From the NCBI GenBank assembly GCA_031292145.1, contig JARLHR010000008.1, forward strand, positions 1-47,184: 47,184 bases of DNA. The letters run 5' to 3'. Below, one piece after another: positions 7,777 through 16,751 of the stretch; the stretch's first letter is position 1; each line of letters opens with the position of its first letter. Source of the DNA: Clostridium sp. GTDB taxonomy: Bacteria; Bacillota; Clostridia; Clostridiales; Clostridiaceae. The notes below the pieces were generated by a model. It was not told the DNA's origin. It saw only the letters and a program-made list of their open reading frames with translations, and made no database searches. The position numbers were made by a program, and so were the translations under genes.

Positions 7777-10062
7777 ATGAAAAAAAAATTAATATCCAAA
7801 TTAGTTATCACAACTTTATTTATTAACTTGACCCTTTGTCAATTTCCCGAATTAAACTTTTTCAATACTTCATCAACAGTAGCCTATGCTGCCAACATTA
7901 CTAGTTTACCATCTAGCACCAAAGATGGAACTATACTTCATGCTTTTGATTGGTCCTTTAATACTATCAAAAACGAATTACCAAATATTGCAGCTGCTGG
8001 TTATAAATCAGTTCAAGTTTCTCCAGTTCAAGGAACTAAAGATTCCTCCACAGACCCAAGTAAATGGTGGCTTTTATATCAGCCAACTAATCAAGCTATT
8101 GGAAATGCACAACTTGGAACTTATGCTGATTTCAATGCCCTTTGTACTGAAGCACATAATTATGGAATTTCCATTATCGTTGATGTAGTAATGAATCATA
8201 TGGCTAACAACGGAAATCCAGATCAATTAGATCCTTCAGTAGATTCTAGTTTTCAAAATACTAATTACTATCATAACTTAGGCCAATGTAGCAATTGGAG
8301 TAACAGACACGATATAACCCAGTTAGGCATTGGTATGCCAGATTTAAATACTCAAAATCCTGACGTGCAAAATAAAGCAATTACATTTTTAAATCAATGC
8401 GTAGATGCTGGTGCTGATGGTTTCCGTTTCGATGCAGCCAAGCATATTGAAACTAATTTAGGTTTAGATGCCAATCAATCCTGGGCAGGTAATTACTGGA
8501 CTAATGTTTTAGGAAATTTACACAATAAATCAAACCTATTTATATACGGTGAAATTTTACAAGATGGAAATGTAGATAATATTTCATCTTATGAATCCTT
8601 CATGAATGTAACAGCTAGTAATTTAGGATATAGTATAAGAAATGCAGTTACTTCTAACAATCTAAGTTCAGTTGACACTACTCTTGGCGGAGTCGATTCC
8701 GGTAAAGCTGTAGATTTTGTTGAAACCCATGATACTTATGAAGATGGTACAACTAAAAGCTTAACAGATACACAAAGAAAAATGGGATGGGCTATAGCTG
8801 CTGCCCGTGCAAGTGCGACACCTCTATTTTTTGATAGACCTACTAGTTCAATTGGTACTGAAGGAGATTCATTATGGAAAGATTCAGATATAGTTGCAAT
8901 TAATAAATTTCATAATGCAATGGCCGGACAAACCGAATATTTAAGGTGGACAAATAACAATTCAACTATGTTAATTGATCGTGGCACTATTGGAACTGTT
9001 ATTGTAAATGATGGTTCAAGCACCTATATTAATTCTGCTACTAATTTAGCAAATGGAACATATACTAATCAGGGCAGTGCAAATTGTACTTTAACTGTTT
9101 CAAATGGAACAATTTCTGGAACTATTCCTACAAATTCTATTGTTGTTCTTTATGGTAATTCAATTCCAACTGATGCAGTTTCATGGACACCTTCAACGCC
9201 AGTTGCTGGTAATACTGTAACAATAACTTATAATGCTGCTAGCAGAGTACTCCAAAATTCTTCCAGCATAAATGTACATTGGGGATATGATGGGTTTACA
9301 GGTGTTACTAATACCTCTATGACTTCCGCAGGAAACAATACATGGACAGCTACTTTAACAGTACCAACAGCAGCTAAATCTAAATTAGATTTATGTTTTA
9401 CTGACGGTACAAATTGGGATAATAATAGTTCAGCAAATTGGAGTATTCCTATAACAGCAAGTTCAACTACAAATGTAACTTATGCCCCACATTCTGGTTA
9501 CAAAGTAGACTATGATAGCAGTACCCTTGTTCAAGGAAAAAGCTTTACTATATACTACAATGGCTCTTTAGCTAGTTCTAGCAATGTTTCTCTTCATTGG
9601 GGCTATAACGGTTGGACAAGTTCAACTAATGTTTCCATGACTAAGGATTCTAACGGTTTCTGGAAAGGTACTATAACTATTCCAACTTCTGCAACAAAAT
9701 TAGACTTTGATTTCACTGCTGGCAGCAGCTGGGATAATAATAGTAGTCAAGATTGGCACTTACCAGTATGGTCAAGTTCAGCACCTGTACAAGTCTCTCC
9801 AGGACCAACAGCTGGTAAAGATGTTACTGTTTATTATAATGGAAGCTTAGCATCTAGTGCTACTTCTATAACATTACATTGGGGCTATAACAATTTCACT
9901 TCTCCTGCTGATATAACCATGACTAAACAATCAGATGGAACATGGGCCTCTACTATTACATTACCATCTGGAAGCTATATGCTTAATATGTGCTTTAAAA
10001 ATAATTCAGGCACTTGGGATAATAATAGTTCTAACAATTATAATTTTTCTGTAGCACAGTAA
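7777..10062 (+). CDS. Secreted alpha-amylase, GH13 with three CBM25 modules
   Basis: An extracellular starch-degrading enzyme of 761 aa that hydrolyses alpha-1,4-glucan. A signal peptide (KKK start, hydrophobic core, cut near VAYAA, residue 38-39) is followed by a GH13 domain. The four GH13 signatures are visible: DVVMNH (136-141), GFRFDAAKH with nucleophile Asp219, IYGEI with acid/base Glu259, and FVETHD with Asp319. After about residue 465 come three repeats of about 95 aa (467-560, 572-664, 671-761), each with HWGY...W...DNNSS, as in starch-binding CBM25. It resembles the bacillary AmyE-type single-polypeptide enzymes in the catalytic half. The ribosome site GGGAG precedes the ATG by 10 nt. 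The double operator upstream implies catabolite or starch control. Monocistronic. Confidence 0.95.
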   Translation: MKKKLISKLVITTLFINLTLCQFPELNFFNTSSTVAYAANITSLPSSTKDGTILHAFDWSFNTIKNELPNIAAAGYKSVQVSPVQGTKDSSTDPSKWWLLYQPTNQAIGNAQLGTYADFNALCTEAHNYGISIIVDVVMNHMANNGNPDQLDPSVDSSFQNTNYYHNLGQCSNWSNRHDITQLGIGMPDLNTQNPDVQNKAITFLNQCVDAGADGFRFDAAKHIETNLGLDANQSWAGNYWTNVLGNLHNKSNLFIYGEILQDGNVDNISSYESFMNVTASNLGYSIRNAVTSNNLSSVDTTLGGVDSGKAVDFVETHDTYEDGTTKSLTDTQRKMGWAIAAARASATPLFFDRPTSSIGTEGDSLWKDSDIVAINKFHNAMAGQTEYLRWTNNNSTMLIDRGTIGTVIVNDGSSTYINSATNLANGTYTNQGSANCTLTVSNGTISGTIPTNSIVVLYGNSIPTDAVSWTPSTPVAGNTVTITYNAASRVLQNSSSINVHWGYDGFTGVTNTSMTSAGNNTWTATLTVPTAAKSKLDLCFTDGTNWDNNSSANWSIPITASSTTNVTYAPHSGYKVDYDSSTLVQGKSFTIYYNGSLASSSNVSLHWGYNGWTSSTNVSMTKDSNGFWKGTITIPTSATKLDFDFTAGSSWDNNSSQDWHLPVWSSSAPVQVSPGPTAGKDVTVYYNGSLASSATSITLHWGYNNFTSPADITMTKQSDGTWASTITLPSGSYMLNMCFKNNSGTWDNNSSNNYNFSVAQ

Positions 10063-10155
10063 AATTAATGAACTGATTAGTTATTATTTCACTTATAAAA
10101 TGCTTTAATTATCAATTTTACTTGGTTTATCCTTCTATAATAATATTCACTTTAT

Positions 10156-10213
10156 AGAAATCAGTATCAAAAAATGATCAAAAAAATCATTTCTACTATA
10201 GGTACTGATTTCT
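10156..10213. terminator. Two-tier hairpin after the amylase gene
   Basis: Arms AGAAATCAGTATC (10156-10168) and GGTACTGATTTCT (10201-10213) enclose a second small stem ATGAT/ATCAT. Only a few T residues follow, so termination strength is uncertain. The rest of 10063-10411 holds no gene. Confidence 0.5.
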
Positions 10214-10420
10214 TCTATTAAGCTTATCATTAATCTGGTATGCTAACTACATTAAATCCTTTATCTTTTATTTCATGTTCTGTAATATTGAAACTTCTCA
10301 ATTTGTGAATAATTAGTATTTATACTTTGAAAAAGTAAATAGTTTTTATGTTTTTATTGTTGAATTATTGAAGTTTACTGTATAATGGACTTATACTTAA
10401 TTTTATAAGGAGTGTTTTTA

Positions 10421-11302
10421 TTGTTTGGATATGTAACTCCCTTAAAGGCAGAAATGAAAATTAAAGACTGGGCTAGATTTAAATGCTATTATTGTGGATT
10501 GTGCTGCCATATAAAAAAAGAATTTGGTAATATACCAAGAATGTCTTTAAATTATGATATGACTTTTCTTGGATTATTATTAGATGCATTAAATCCAGAA
10601 GAAATAAAAGTGTTAAAACATAGATGTGTCCTTCACCCAACTGAAAAGAAGACTGTAATAGCCAATAATAAAGCTTTATCCTATGCCGCTGCCATGAATA
10701 TATCCTTATTTTATTATAAATTATTAGATGATGTTCAAGATGATAAAAATATTAAAAGTACATTACTTTCAATGCTTTTGTTACCATATAAAAGGAAATT
10801 TTCATCCTCTATAACTGTAATTAATGATAGCATAAGCCAATATTTAAACAAGCTTTCAATTTTAGAAAATAGTAAATCTTTTTCTTCTATAGATGAAATA
10901 TGCGATCCCTTTAGTTCCTTAGTAGGTATAATTATGCGTGATTATCCATATGAATTAAATGATGATTGTCCTGAATTAAGAAATACTTTATATAATTTAG
11001 GATATTCTATTGGTAAATGGATTTATTTGATTGATGCATTAGATGATTTAAAGTCTGATATTGAAAAAAAGAAGTTCAATCCTTTAGCTTTTTTATATAA
11101 TAAGGAATCTTTATCTTATGATGAGTTTATTGAATTAATAAAGCCTAAAATGGAATTTACTATTTTAAATTGTGGATATACTTGCAGAGAAAACTTAGAA
11201 AAATTGAATCTTGCAAGAAATAAGGATATACTATATAACATAATTGAATTAGGTTTAATGGATAAATACATTAATATTATTCAGGCACAATCAAAAAAAT
11301 AA
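10421..11302 (+). CDS. DUF5685 family protein (293 aa)
   Basis: A member of a clostridial family of unknown function. The N-terminus MFGYVTPLKAEMK, followed by CYYCGLCC (residues 22-29), is the family hallmark. It also has two aspartate-rich helices, LLDDVQDD (about residues 103-110) and IDALDDLKSD (about 213-222). I read these as similar to the paired metal-binding motifs of all-alpha isoprenoid-synthase folds, which is inference. I chose the TTG at 10421, 8 nt after AAGGAG. The GTG at 10412 overlaps that ribosome site and would add residues the family lacks. The last codons and the TAA stop fall inside a foldback repeat (11283-11343), so the C-terminal AQSKK is repeat-encoded. The next gene encodes a J-domain protein. 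Confidence 0.75.
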   Translation: MFGYVTPLKAEMKIKDWARFKCYYCGLCCHIKKEFGNIPRMSLNYDMTFLGLLLDALNPEEIKVLKHRCVLHPTEKKTVIANNKALSYAAAMNISLFYYKLLDDVQDDKNIKSTLLSMLLLPYKRKFSSSITVINDSISQYLNKLSILENSKSFSSIDEICDPFSSLVGIIMRDYPYELNDDCPELRNTLYNLGYSIGKWIYLIDALDDLKSDIEKKKFNPLAFLYNKESLSYDEFIELIKPKMEFTILNCGYTCRENLEKLNLARNKDILYNIIELGLMDKYINIIQAQSKK

Positions 11303-11343
11303 TAGACCAGTATGCTTATCTATTTTTTTCTTTCATGTGCCTA
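11283..11343. repeat. Small foldback repeat, copy 2, overlapping a gene end
   Basis: AGGCACAATCAAAAAAATAATAG at the left pairs with CTATTTTTTTCTTTCATGTGCCT at the right around a centre ACCAGTATGCTTAT. The left arm contains the last five codons and the stop codon of the DUF5685 gene. The hairpin with its T-run may also act as that gene's terminator. Confidence 0.75.
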
Positions 11344-11389
11344 ATGCATATTCCCAAAATACAAATGAAACTAAAAGGAGAGATTAATA

Positions 11390-11998
11390 ATGAATCCATA
11401 TGAAGTATTAGGTGTAAAACCTGGTGCAAGCCAAGACGAAATAAAAAGTGCTTATAGAAAGCTTATTAAGCAATATCATCCAGATAAATTTATAGATAAT
11501 CCGCTAAAAAATTTGGCTGAAGAAAAAATGGCTGAAATCAATAAAGCTTATGAGGAACTAACAAAAAATCCAAATAATAATGCCTATAATTACGGTGGTT
11601 CTAACAATTCATCTAATTATGGCAATTCTTCAAACAACTATTCTTCTTATGATTTTCAAGAAATAAGAAGCTTTATTCAATCTGGAAATTATATTGCTGC
11701 TGAAAGCAGATTAAATTCAATTAACAATAGAAATGCAGAATGGCATTATTTAAATGGTATGGTACTACTTAATAAAGGTTGGTATGATGCTGCCCTTAAC
11801 GAAATCACTGCAGCTGTTAATATGGATCCAAATAACTTTGAATATAGACAAGGTTTAAATTCCCTAAGACAAAGGGGAAACAACTACTCTAACCCTTATT
11901 ACAGAACTACAAATACAAGAAATTCTGATATGTGTGATTGCTGTATACAACTATGGTGTTTAGAGACCCTATGTGACTGTGCAGGTGGTGGCTGCTAA
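11390..11998 (+). CDS. J-domain protein with Cys-rich tail (202 aa)
   Basis: An Hsp70 co-chaperone-like protein. The J-domain occupies residues 1-65 with HPD at 30-32, the motif that stimulates DnaK ATPase. An Asn/Ser/Gly/Tyr linker (about 65-90) follows, then a segment that looks like a TPR-type helical repeat ([19 protein letters not shown]). The tail, after about residue 180, carries DMCDCC...[13 protein letters not shown] with eight cysteines. There are no canonical DnaJ zinc repeats (CxxCxGxG), so this is not DnaJ itself. The tail could bind metal or be lipidated. AAGGAGAG lies 8 nt before the ATG. It is 88 nt downstream of the DUF5685 gene with a repeat between them. Confidence 0.85.
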   Translation: MNPYEVLGVKPGASQDEIKSAYRKLIKQYHPDKFIDNPLKNLAEEKMAEINKAYEELTKNPNNNAYNYGGSNNSSNYGNSSNNYSSYDFQEIRSFIQSGNYIAAESRLNSINNRNAEWHYLNGMVLLNKGWYDAALNEITAAVNMDPNNFEYRQGLNSLRQRGNNYSNPYYRTTNTRNSDMCDCCIQLWCLETLCDCAGGGC

Positions 11999-12072
11999 AT
12001 ATCATATTTATTAATTCCATTGCTTATAAGTTTATTTTATAAATTCTAATTGTTTAAAGAGGTGGATGTTCT

Positions 12073-12567
12073 ATGAAGTCAAAACATATTGCTGAAAATG
12101 GAATAACAGTAGCATTAACACTTGTAATACTTTATGCTGCATCAATTCTTCCAGTAAGCACTTTATCAATATTAACAGTTGCTTCTTGCTTAATTCCAAT
12201 TTCTATCATAAGGACTTCAATTAGAAACACAGTATTAGTTTATATAGCTTCAAGTATGGCTAGTTTCTTTTTAGTATCAACTAATATTGCACTTTATTAC
12301 ACTTTATTTTTTGGAGTATATGGCATAATAAAATACTTTGCAGAAAAACTAAGAAATATTCCTTTAGAATTAATTCTGAAGTTAATAGGTTTTAACGCTT
12401 TACTTATGATAATATATTTTGTGCTGATAAATTTTTTAGGACTTCCTACAATTAAATATCCTTTATATTTAATATGGGCAATAAGTCAAGTTGCATTCTT
12501 AATTTACGATTATGCCCTAACTCTTATTATAAGTTTTTATTTGAACAGAATACATACACATGTTTAA
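12073..12567 (+). CDS. Small integral membrane protein (164 aa)
   Basis: I do not recognise the family with certainty. About five or six hydrophobic helices span residues 10-160, with few charges between them. A PxxxL-rich first pair and the layout recall the small ECF-type S-component or DUF2232-like clostridial membrane proteins, but no diagnostic motif is visible. The ribosome site GAGGTGG precedes the ATG. It follows the J-domain gene by 74 nt on the same strand and is closed by a strong bidirectional terminator, so the DUF5685, J-domain and membrane genes may form one expression group (inference). Confidence 0.7.
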   Translation: MKSKHIAENGITVALTLVILYAASILPVSTLSILTVASCLIPISIIRTSIRNTVLVYIASSMASFFLVSTNIALYYTLFFGVYGIIKYFAEKLRNIPLELILKLIGFNALLMIIYFVLINFLGLPTIKYPLYLIWAISQVAFLIYDYALTLIISFYLNRIHTHV

Positions 12568-12608
12568 AAAAATGACAATGGGTAATGATTACTCAGTGTC
12601 ATTTTTTT
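12566..12608. terminator. Bidirectional rho-independent terminator
   Basis: A 12-bp stem (12566-12577 with 12597-12608) has A-run and T-run flanks. It lies between the convergent membrane-protein and pyruvate-kinase-like genes. Confidence 0.85.
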
Positions 12609-12610
12609 GA

Positions 12611-13651
12611 TTACTTGTTATTTTTTCGAATGTCCTTATACTTCACAATTAAATTATTTAAAAATTCTACTGTTTGAATTGGTGCTTTACCTATGGATGT
12701 TTCTCCTGCTAGAAGAAATCCTGTAACTCCAGTTTTCATAAAATTGTATATGCTTTCAACTTCTGAAATAGATGGCATCTTTCCATTCTTCATACTATTA
12801 AATAGGTGTGTTGCTATAATCATATCCTTTTCTTTATTTTTAACAACTTCATTTATTATCATCTCTTCATGTATTGGTGTATCTTCTATTGACGTTTCTG
12901 GAATTAAATCCCCTCTTCCAATTACTATTCCATCTGCTTCACTTACTATGCTCATTCTATTATTTACACCATTTAATGTTTCTATCTTAGCCCAAATTTT
13001 AGGCTTAAAACCATCTGATGTATTTTCATTTAAAAATGTTTTTATTTCCTTAATATCTTCTTTATTTTCAACAAATGATTGGCATATTATATCTACTTTA
13101 TTTTCAATTCCCCACATTATTGCATTCTTATCTTTTTCACTTAGCAAGAAAGTTTTCCTTTCCAAATTTTTAATATTACATCCCTTACCACTTCTAATAA
13201 CTCCTCCTTTTATTGCAATAACTTTAATAAGTTCATTCTTCCTTCCAATAACATTAAAAAACATAGTGTTATCTTTAATTCCTATTTGTTTATAATCTTT
13301 TTGATTTAAAATTTTATTTTCTATATTTAATGGAATTATTTTGTTTTTTATCTTCCCAGTATTATTTTTAAATTCATCATATTTGTCTTCTCCACAAAAG
13401 TATATTTCCTCTCCATTATATATTTTATATATATATTCAAACTTGCTAGATACTCTAACTTTAGTTCCTGAAAGATCTAACATTATCTTAATATCATTTT
13501 TTATATCCTTTGCCATTTCCATGAAATCTGAAAATTCTTCTTGACTTCCATGTATAAAATTAAATCTTAAAATATCAACACCACTATCAATTATGCCCTT
13601 GAGTATAGTTCTATCTTTTACATTTGGTCCTACTGTCCCTATAATATACAT
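12611..13651 (-). CDS. Pyruvate-kinase-like protein lacking the C-terminal domain (346 aa)
   Basis: It matches the pyruvate kinase barrel along its length: GTVGP at the N-terminus, LRFNFIHGS (usually RxNFSHG), LDLSGTKVR (usually DxxGPxIR), AKIET with the catalytic lysine, GRGDL (usually ARGDLG), and a C-terminal SEVESIYNF...GFLLAGETSIGKAP block. It ends there. The regulatory/C domain of a normal kinase (about 470 aa or more) is missing, and several substitutions hit conserved positions, such as Ser to Ile in NFSHG. It may be a divergent kinase, a paralogue with another phosphotransfer reaction, or inactive. The longest frame starts at 13684, but GGAGGAG lies inside it, 5 nt before the ATG at 13649-13651, which also places GTVGP at the usual distance. 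Monocistronic. Confidence 0.8.
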   Translation of the reverse strand: MYIIGTVGPNVKDRTILKGIIDSGVDILRFNFIHGSQEEFSDFMEMAKDIKNDIKIMLDLSGTKVRVSSKFEYIYKIYNGEEIYFCGEDKYDEFKNNTGKIKNKIIPLNIENKILNQKDYKQIGIKDNTMFFNVIGRKNELIKVIAIKGGVIRSGKGCNIKNLERKTFLLSEKDKNAIMWGIENKVDIICQSFVENKEDIKEIKTFLNENTSDGFKPKIWAKIETLNGVNNRMSIVSEADGIVIGRGDLIPETSIEDTPIHEEMIINEVVKNKEKDMIIATHLFNSMKNGKMPSISEVESIYNFMKTGVTGFLLAGETSIGKAPIQTVEFLNNLIVKYKDIRKNNK

Positions 13652-13808
13652 ACTCTCCTCCAAATTATCGCTACTTTTATTCATATTATAAAATCAGCTT
13701 AATTAGCACCTATTGTTATTTTTTTTGAATCTGCCTTAGTAAAAGGTTCTAAAAAACTATTTCATGAATAAAATTATTTTGTGTAAAAATATTTTTGGAG
13801 GTAATTTT

Positions 13809-14297
13809 TTGAAAAAATCAAGTTTTATTTTTCTAGTTTTAATATTATCTCTCACTTTAGTGGGTTGCAATTTTCAAAATCCTAGATACATAAATTTTTC
13901 TATGAAACCTAATAACCATTATTATGTTGATGAAATTAAAAATAGAATCTTAAATAACGATAAATTTACACTATATATATTTGATACCAATCTATATAAA
14001 GAAGTAGAAGTTCCGCCTGAAGATGATAATATAATTGAAGATTTTTTTTCTACATTAACTAGTGATACTTATACTGATGAAAAAACTGATGCAAATGAAC
14101 CTTTTAGATTAAAAATAGTTTTTAATAATAATGATAAATACCTAATCAAAATATTTAATGATTCAATCGTATCTATAGCTCCATGGGATGGAGTTTATAA
14201 AGAAGATACAGTATCAATTAAAAATTTGCCTTTAAAGTATAATCTTTTTGATTTTTGTAATCATATATTAAATAATCCTATATCTAAGCAAAACTAG
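13809..14297 (+). CDS. Predicted lipoprotein (162 aa)
   Basis: A surface lipoprotein of unknown function. From the TTG at 13809 (8 nt after GGAGG at 13797-13801) the product begins MKKSS, has a hydrophobic core and a lipobox LVGC with Cys20, after which it would be diacylated and anchored on the outer face of the membrane. The longer frame from 13764 would bury the signal and lacks a ribosome site. The mature part (about 143 aa) is hydrophilic, with alternating strands and Asn-rich loops. No family is recognised. A decayed second copy of its 3' end lies at 19351-19422. Confidence 0.75.
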   Translation: MKKSSFIFLVLILSLTLVGCNFQNPRYINFSMKPNNHYYVDEIKNRILNNDKFTLYIFDTNLYKEVEVPPEDDNIIEDFFSTLTSDTYTDEKTDANEPFRLKIVFNNNDKYLIKIFNDSIVSIAPWDGVYKEDTVSIKNLPLKYNLFDFCNHILNNPISKQN

Positions 14298-14315
14298 GCA
14301 ATGTGGTCATTTATT

Positions 14316-14347
14316 AGAGGGGCTATTTTATTTTTGCCCCTCTTTTT
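14316..14347 (+). terminator. Rho-independent terminator
   Basis: AGAGGGGC (14316-14323) pairs with GCCCCTCT (14336-14343) and is followed by T residues. It ends the lipoprotein gene. Confidence 0.85.
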
Positions 14348-14701
14348 GCCCCTTATAGAATAGTATTAGTTAGCATAAAAAAGCATGAATAGGTCCTTAT
14401 CATTAATTCTTAGCTCCTTACTTAAAATAATCCTTTTATTTGTCACACCATTACATATCATAAAATACCCTTATTTTACACAAATCACCACGCTATAATT
14501 TGAATATTTTACTTTAGACTCCACATAATAATTATATAATATAGTACTAATTATTTTAATTTTACCTAGGTAGATAGCTTCTTCTTTTAAGTTACAATTT
14601 ATTATCTAATATACACTATCTAAATATTGTATATAAAAATAAATAATCCAATAATTACGGTGAAATATTGATTGTATCATTTATAAATAAGTTTTATGAG
14701 T

Positions 14702-14723
14702 TATAATACCTTATTGGTATTAT
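14702..14723 (+). promoter_or_regulatory. Candidate -10 with overlapping palindrome before pgaC
   Basis: TATAAT (14702-14707) is overlapped by the perfect inverted repeat ATAATACC-TTATT-GGTATTAT (14703-14723), about 100 nt before the pgaC start. A suitable -35 is weak (TTTATA). It may be an operator for the exopolysaccharide genes. The rest of 14348-14821 is AT-rich with nothing else I can support. Confidence 0.35.
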
Positions 14724-14821
14724 CTGCTGAATTAAAATGTATAACTTTTAATAAATAATTTAGCAGGATGAATTATACAACGAATATCTAGGGATTCTAT
14801 ATTAATTTTAAAGGAGTTCTT

Positions 14822-16045
14822 ATGGATAATTTAATAGCATATGCTTCATTATTTGTATTTTGGTATCCACTTATAATGAGTACAGTTTGGATAATTGGTG
14901 GAGTTTTATTTTATTATAGAAGAGAGAAAAAGCCTGGATTGCCTCTAACTGAAAGTCCCATGGTATCAATTTTAGTGCCTTGTTATAACGAAGAAAATAC
15001 TATAGAAAATACAATTGAACATCTTAATGATCTAGATTATCCTAACTATGAAATTATAGCTATTAATGATGGGAGTAAAGATGAAACTGAAGAAATATTG
15101 AACCATCTATCAGAAAAATATGAAAAATTAAGGGTTATTCAGCTTAGAACTAATGCAGGTAAGGCAAATGCGTTATATCTAGGCTTAATTGCATCAAAGG
15201 GAGAGTTTTTAGCTGGAATAGATGCAGATGCGTATCTTGAAAATGATGCATTAAATTATATGATACCTCATTTTATTACTCCAAACTACGGAGAAAGAGT
15301 CGGTGCTGTAACTGGAAATCCTAGAGTTCGCAATCGTAGTTCTTTATTAGCTAAAATACAGTTATGTGAATCATCAAGTATTATAAGCTTAATTAAAAGA
15401 ACTCAAAGATTACTTGGTAAAGTAATGACTGTTTCAGGTGTTGTTGTAGTTTTTAGAAAAAGAGCATTAATAGATTGTGGATTATGGGACAGAGACTTAA
15501 TTACCGAAGATATAGGAGTAACGTGGAAACTTCAAAAGCGTTTTTGGGATATCAGATATGAACCCAAAGCACTTTGTTGGATGTTAGTTCCTGAAACAGT
15601 GGTTGGATTATGGAAGCAAAGAGTAAGATGGGCTCAAGGCGGTCTTGAAGTCATAATTCGTCACTGGAACATATTTTTAAGCTGGAAATATAGACGTTTG
15701 ATGCCTGTATACATAGAACAAATATTTAGCATATTTTGGTCAATAACATGGTTTATATTGTTTATAACAATGATTATACAACTCGCTATTGGAACGCAGA
15801 CGTTTTCCTATATATTTTGGCAAGGTCAATATCTATCTTTTATCTGCTTAATTCAATTCATTGCAGCAATGGCATTAGACAAACGATATGATGAAGAATT
15901 ATTAAAATATTATTTATGGGCGATTTGGTATCCAACTTTTTTTTGGTACTTTAGTGCTTTGGTTATATTAAGAGCTATCCCTAAAGCATTATTTAAGAAC
16001 AGAAAAAAATTTGCAACCTGGGATAGTCCAGATAGGGGGCTTTAA
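14822..16045 (+). CDS. pgaC: Poly-beta-1,6-N-acetylglucosamine synthase catalytic subunit
   Basis: A processive family-2 glycosyltransferase (407 aa) that polymerises UDP-GlcNAc into PNAG-type exopolysaccharide while exporting it. An N-terminal membrane helix (about 8-32) precedes the GT-A core with NDGS (82-85), DAD (134-136), TED (228-230) and QRVRW (266-270), the D,D,D,QxxRW set of synthases. Three to four helices follow (about 290-390). The C-terminal ATWDSPDRG is characteristic of PgaC/IcaA. pgaD follows after 2 nt. No deacetylase (pgaB/icaB) or porin gene is next to it, as fits a Gram-positive with a minimal cluster or with the deacetylase elsewhere. Confidence 0.9.
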   Translation: MDNLIAYASLFVFWYPLIMSTVWIIGGVLFYYRREKKPGLPLTESPMVSILVPCYNEENTIENTIEHLNDLDYPNYEIIAINDGSKDETEEILNHLSEKYEKLRVIQLRTNAGKANALYLGLIASKGEFLAGIDADAYLENDALNYMIPHFITPNYGERVGAVTGNPRVRNRSSLLAKIQLCESSSIISLIKRTQRLLGKVMTVSGVVVVFRKRALIDCGLWDRDLITEDIGVTWKLQKRFWDIRYEPKALCWMLVPETVVGLWKQRVRWAQGGLEVIIRHWNIFLSWKYRRLMPVYIEQIFSIFWSITWFILFITMIIQLAIGTQTFSYIFWQGQYLSFICLIQFIAAMALDKRYDEELLKYYLWAIWYPTFFWYFSALVILRAIPKALFKNRKKFATWDSPDRGL

Positions 16046-16047
16046 AC

Positions 16048-16476
16048 ATGAATATCATTGATGGATTGCAAAAGAAAAGCATTAGAATATTAGAAATATT
16101 AATAACTACAATTGGATGGCTTATCATGCTGTATTATATAATTCAAACTTTATTATCTATCGTATTTTGGTCATTATTATATATAGTATTTTGGTCATTA
16201 AATTTATCTAATTTTTATAAAAAGTTATTTACCTTAGGTGATGTAAGTACAACAATGCATACTTTTATAATCACGATTGTTATTGCAAGTAGTAGTTTTA
16301 TATTAATGTATTTTTGGGGAAGATATAACCATAAAAGATATGCTCATTTAAGACGACGTAAATTTCCTAAAGCTGTAACAAATGACGAAATTGAACGTTA
16401 TTTTAACTTACCATCTTCCACTATAGAAAAGATGCAAAATGATAAGATTATTATTTTAGAAAAGACTATAGTGTAA
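16048..16476 (+). CDS. pgaD: PgaD-like accessory subunit of PNAG synthase (142 aa)
   Basis: A small membrane protein with two predicted transmembrane stretches (about 15-50 and 70-92). A basic cytosolic segment WGRYNHKRYAHLRRRKFP (about 91-108) follows and corresponds to the region after the second helix of PgaD. In E. coli PgaD binds c-di-GMP jointly with PgaC and is required for synthase activity. The arginine-rich segment here could serve that purpose (inference). The gene starts 2 nt after pgaC. Its ribosome site GGGGG is in the last codons of pgaC, so the subunits are coupled. Confidence 0.75.
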   Translation: MNIIDGLQKKSIRILEILITTIGWLIMLYYIIQTLLSIVFWSLLYIVFWSLNLSNFYKKLFTLGDVSTTMHTFIITIVIASSSFILMYFWGRYNHKRYAHLRRRKFPKAVTNDEIERYFNLPSSTIEKMQNDKIIILEKTIV

Positions 16477-16624
16477 AATATATAAAAAAGTATTTATTTT
16501 TTATGTTCACGCAAGTAGCTTAGGAAAAATATAGTTGTTTGTCAATATTATTATAAAATTCTCATAAAATAAAAATTGTTTTCCATTCATGTTCATTTTA
16601 TTGGTTATATATGTATTTAAACTG

Positions 16625-16676
16625 ATACCTATAAGCAAGACACATGAAAAAAGTGTTTAGTTTATAGGTATTTTTT
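16625..16676 (+). terminator. Rho-independent terminator after pgaCD
   Basis: ATACCTATAA (16625-16634) pairs with TTATAGGTAT (16662-16671), with an inner ACAC/GTGT pair and a T6 tail. It lies between the convergent pgaD and response-regulator genes. Confidence 0.8.
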
Positions 16677-16751
16677 ATATAATCGAATAATTAATAGGAT
16701 GAGTGCACTTTTACCAGATTCTTTAATATACTTTATATTTATAATTATATA

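Noticed and set aside
12566-12608. Possible small RNA between the convergent genes
   Set aside because: The hairpin with A and T flanks is a normal bidirectional terminator.
14348-14821. c-di-GMP riboswitch before pgaC
   Set aside because: The conserved GEMM core sequence and its two stems are not visible. Only a palindrome over a -10 is seen.
16640-16671. Possible further copy of the foldback repeat (GACACATGAAAAAAGTGT)
   Set aside because: It lacks the GGCACAT ends and is fully explained as the inner part of the pgaCD terminator.
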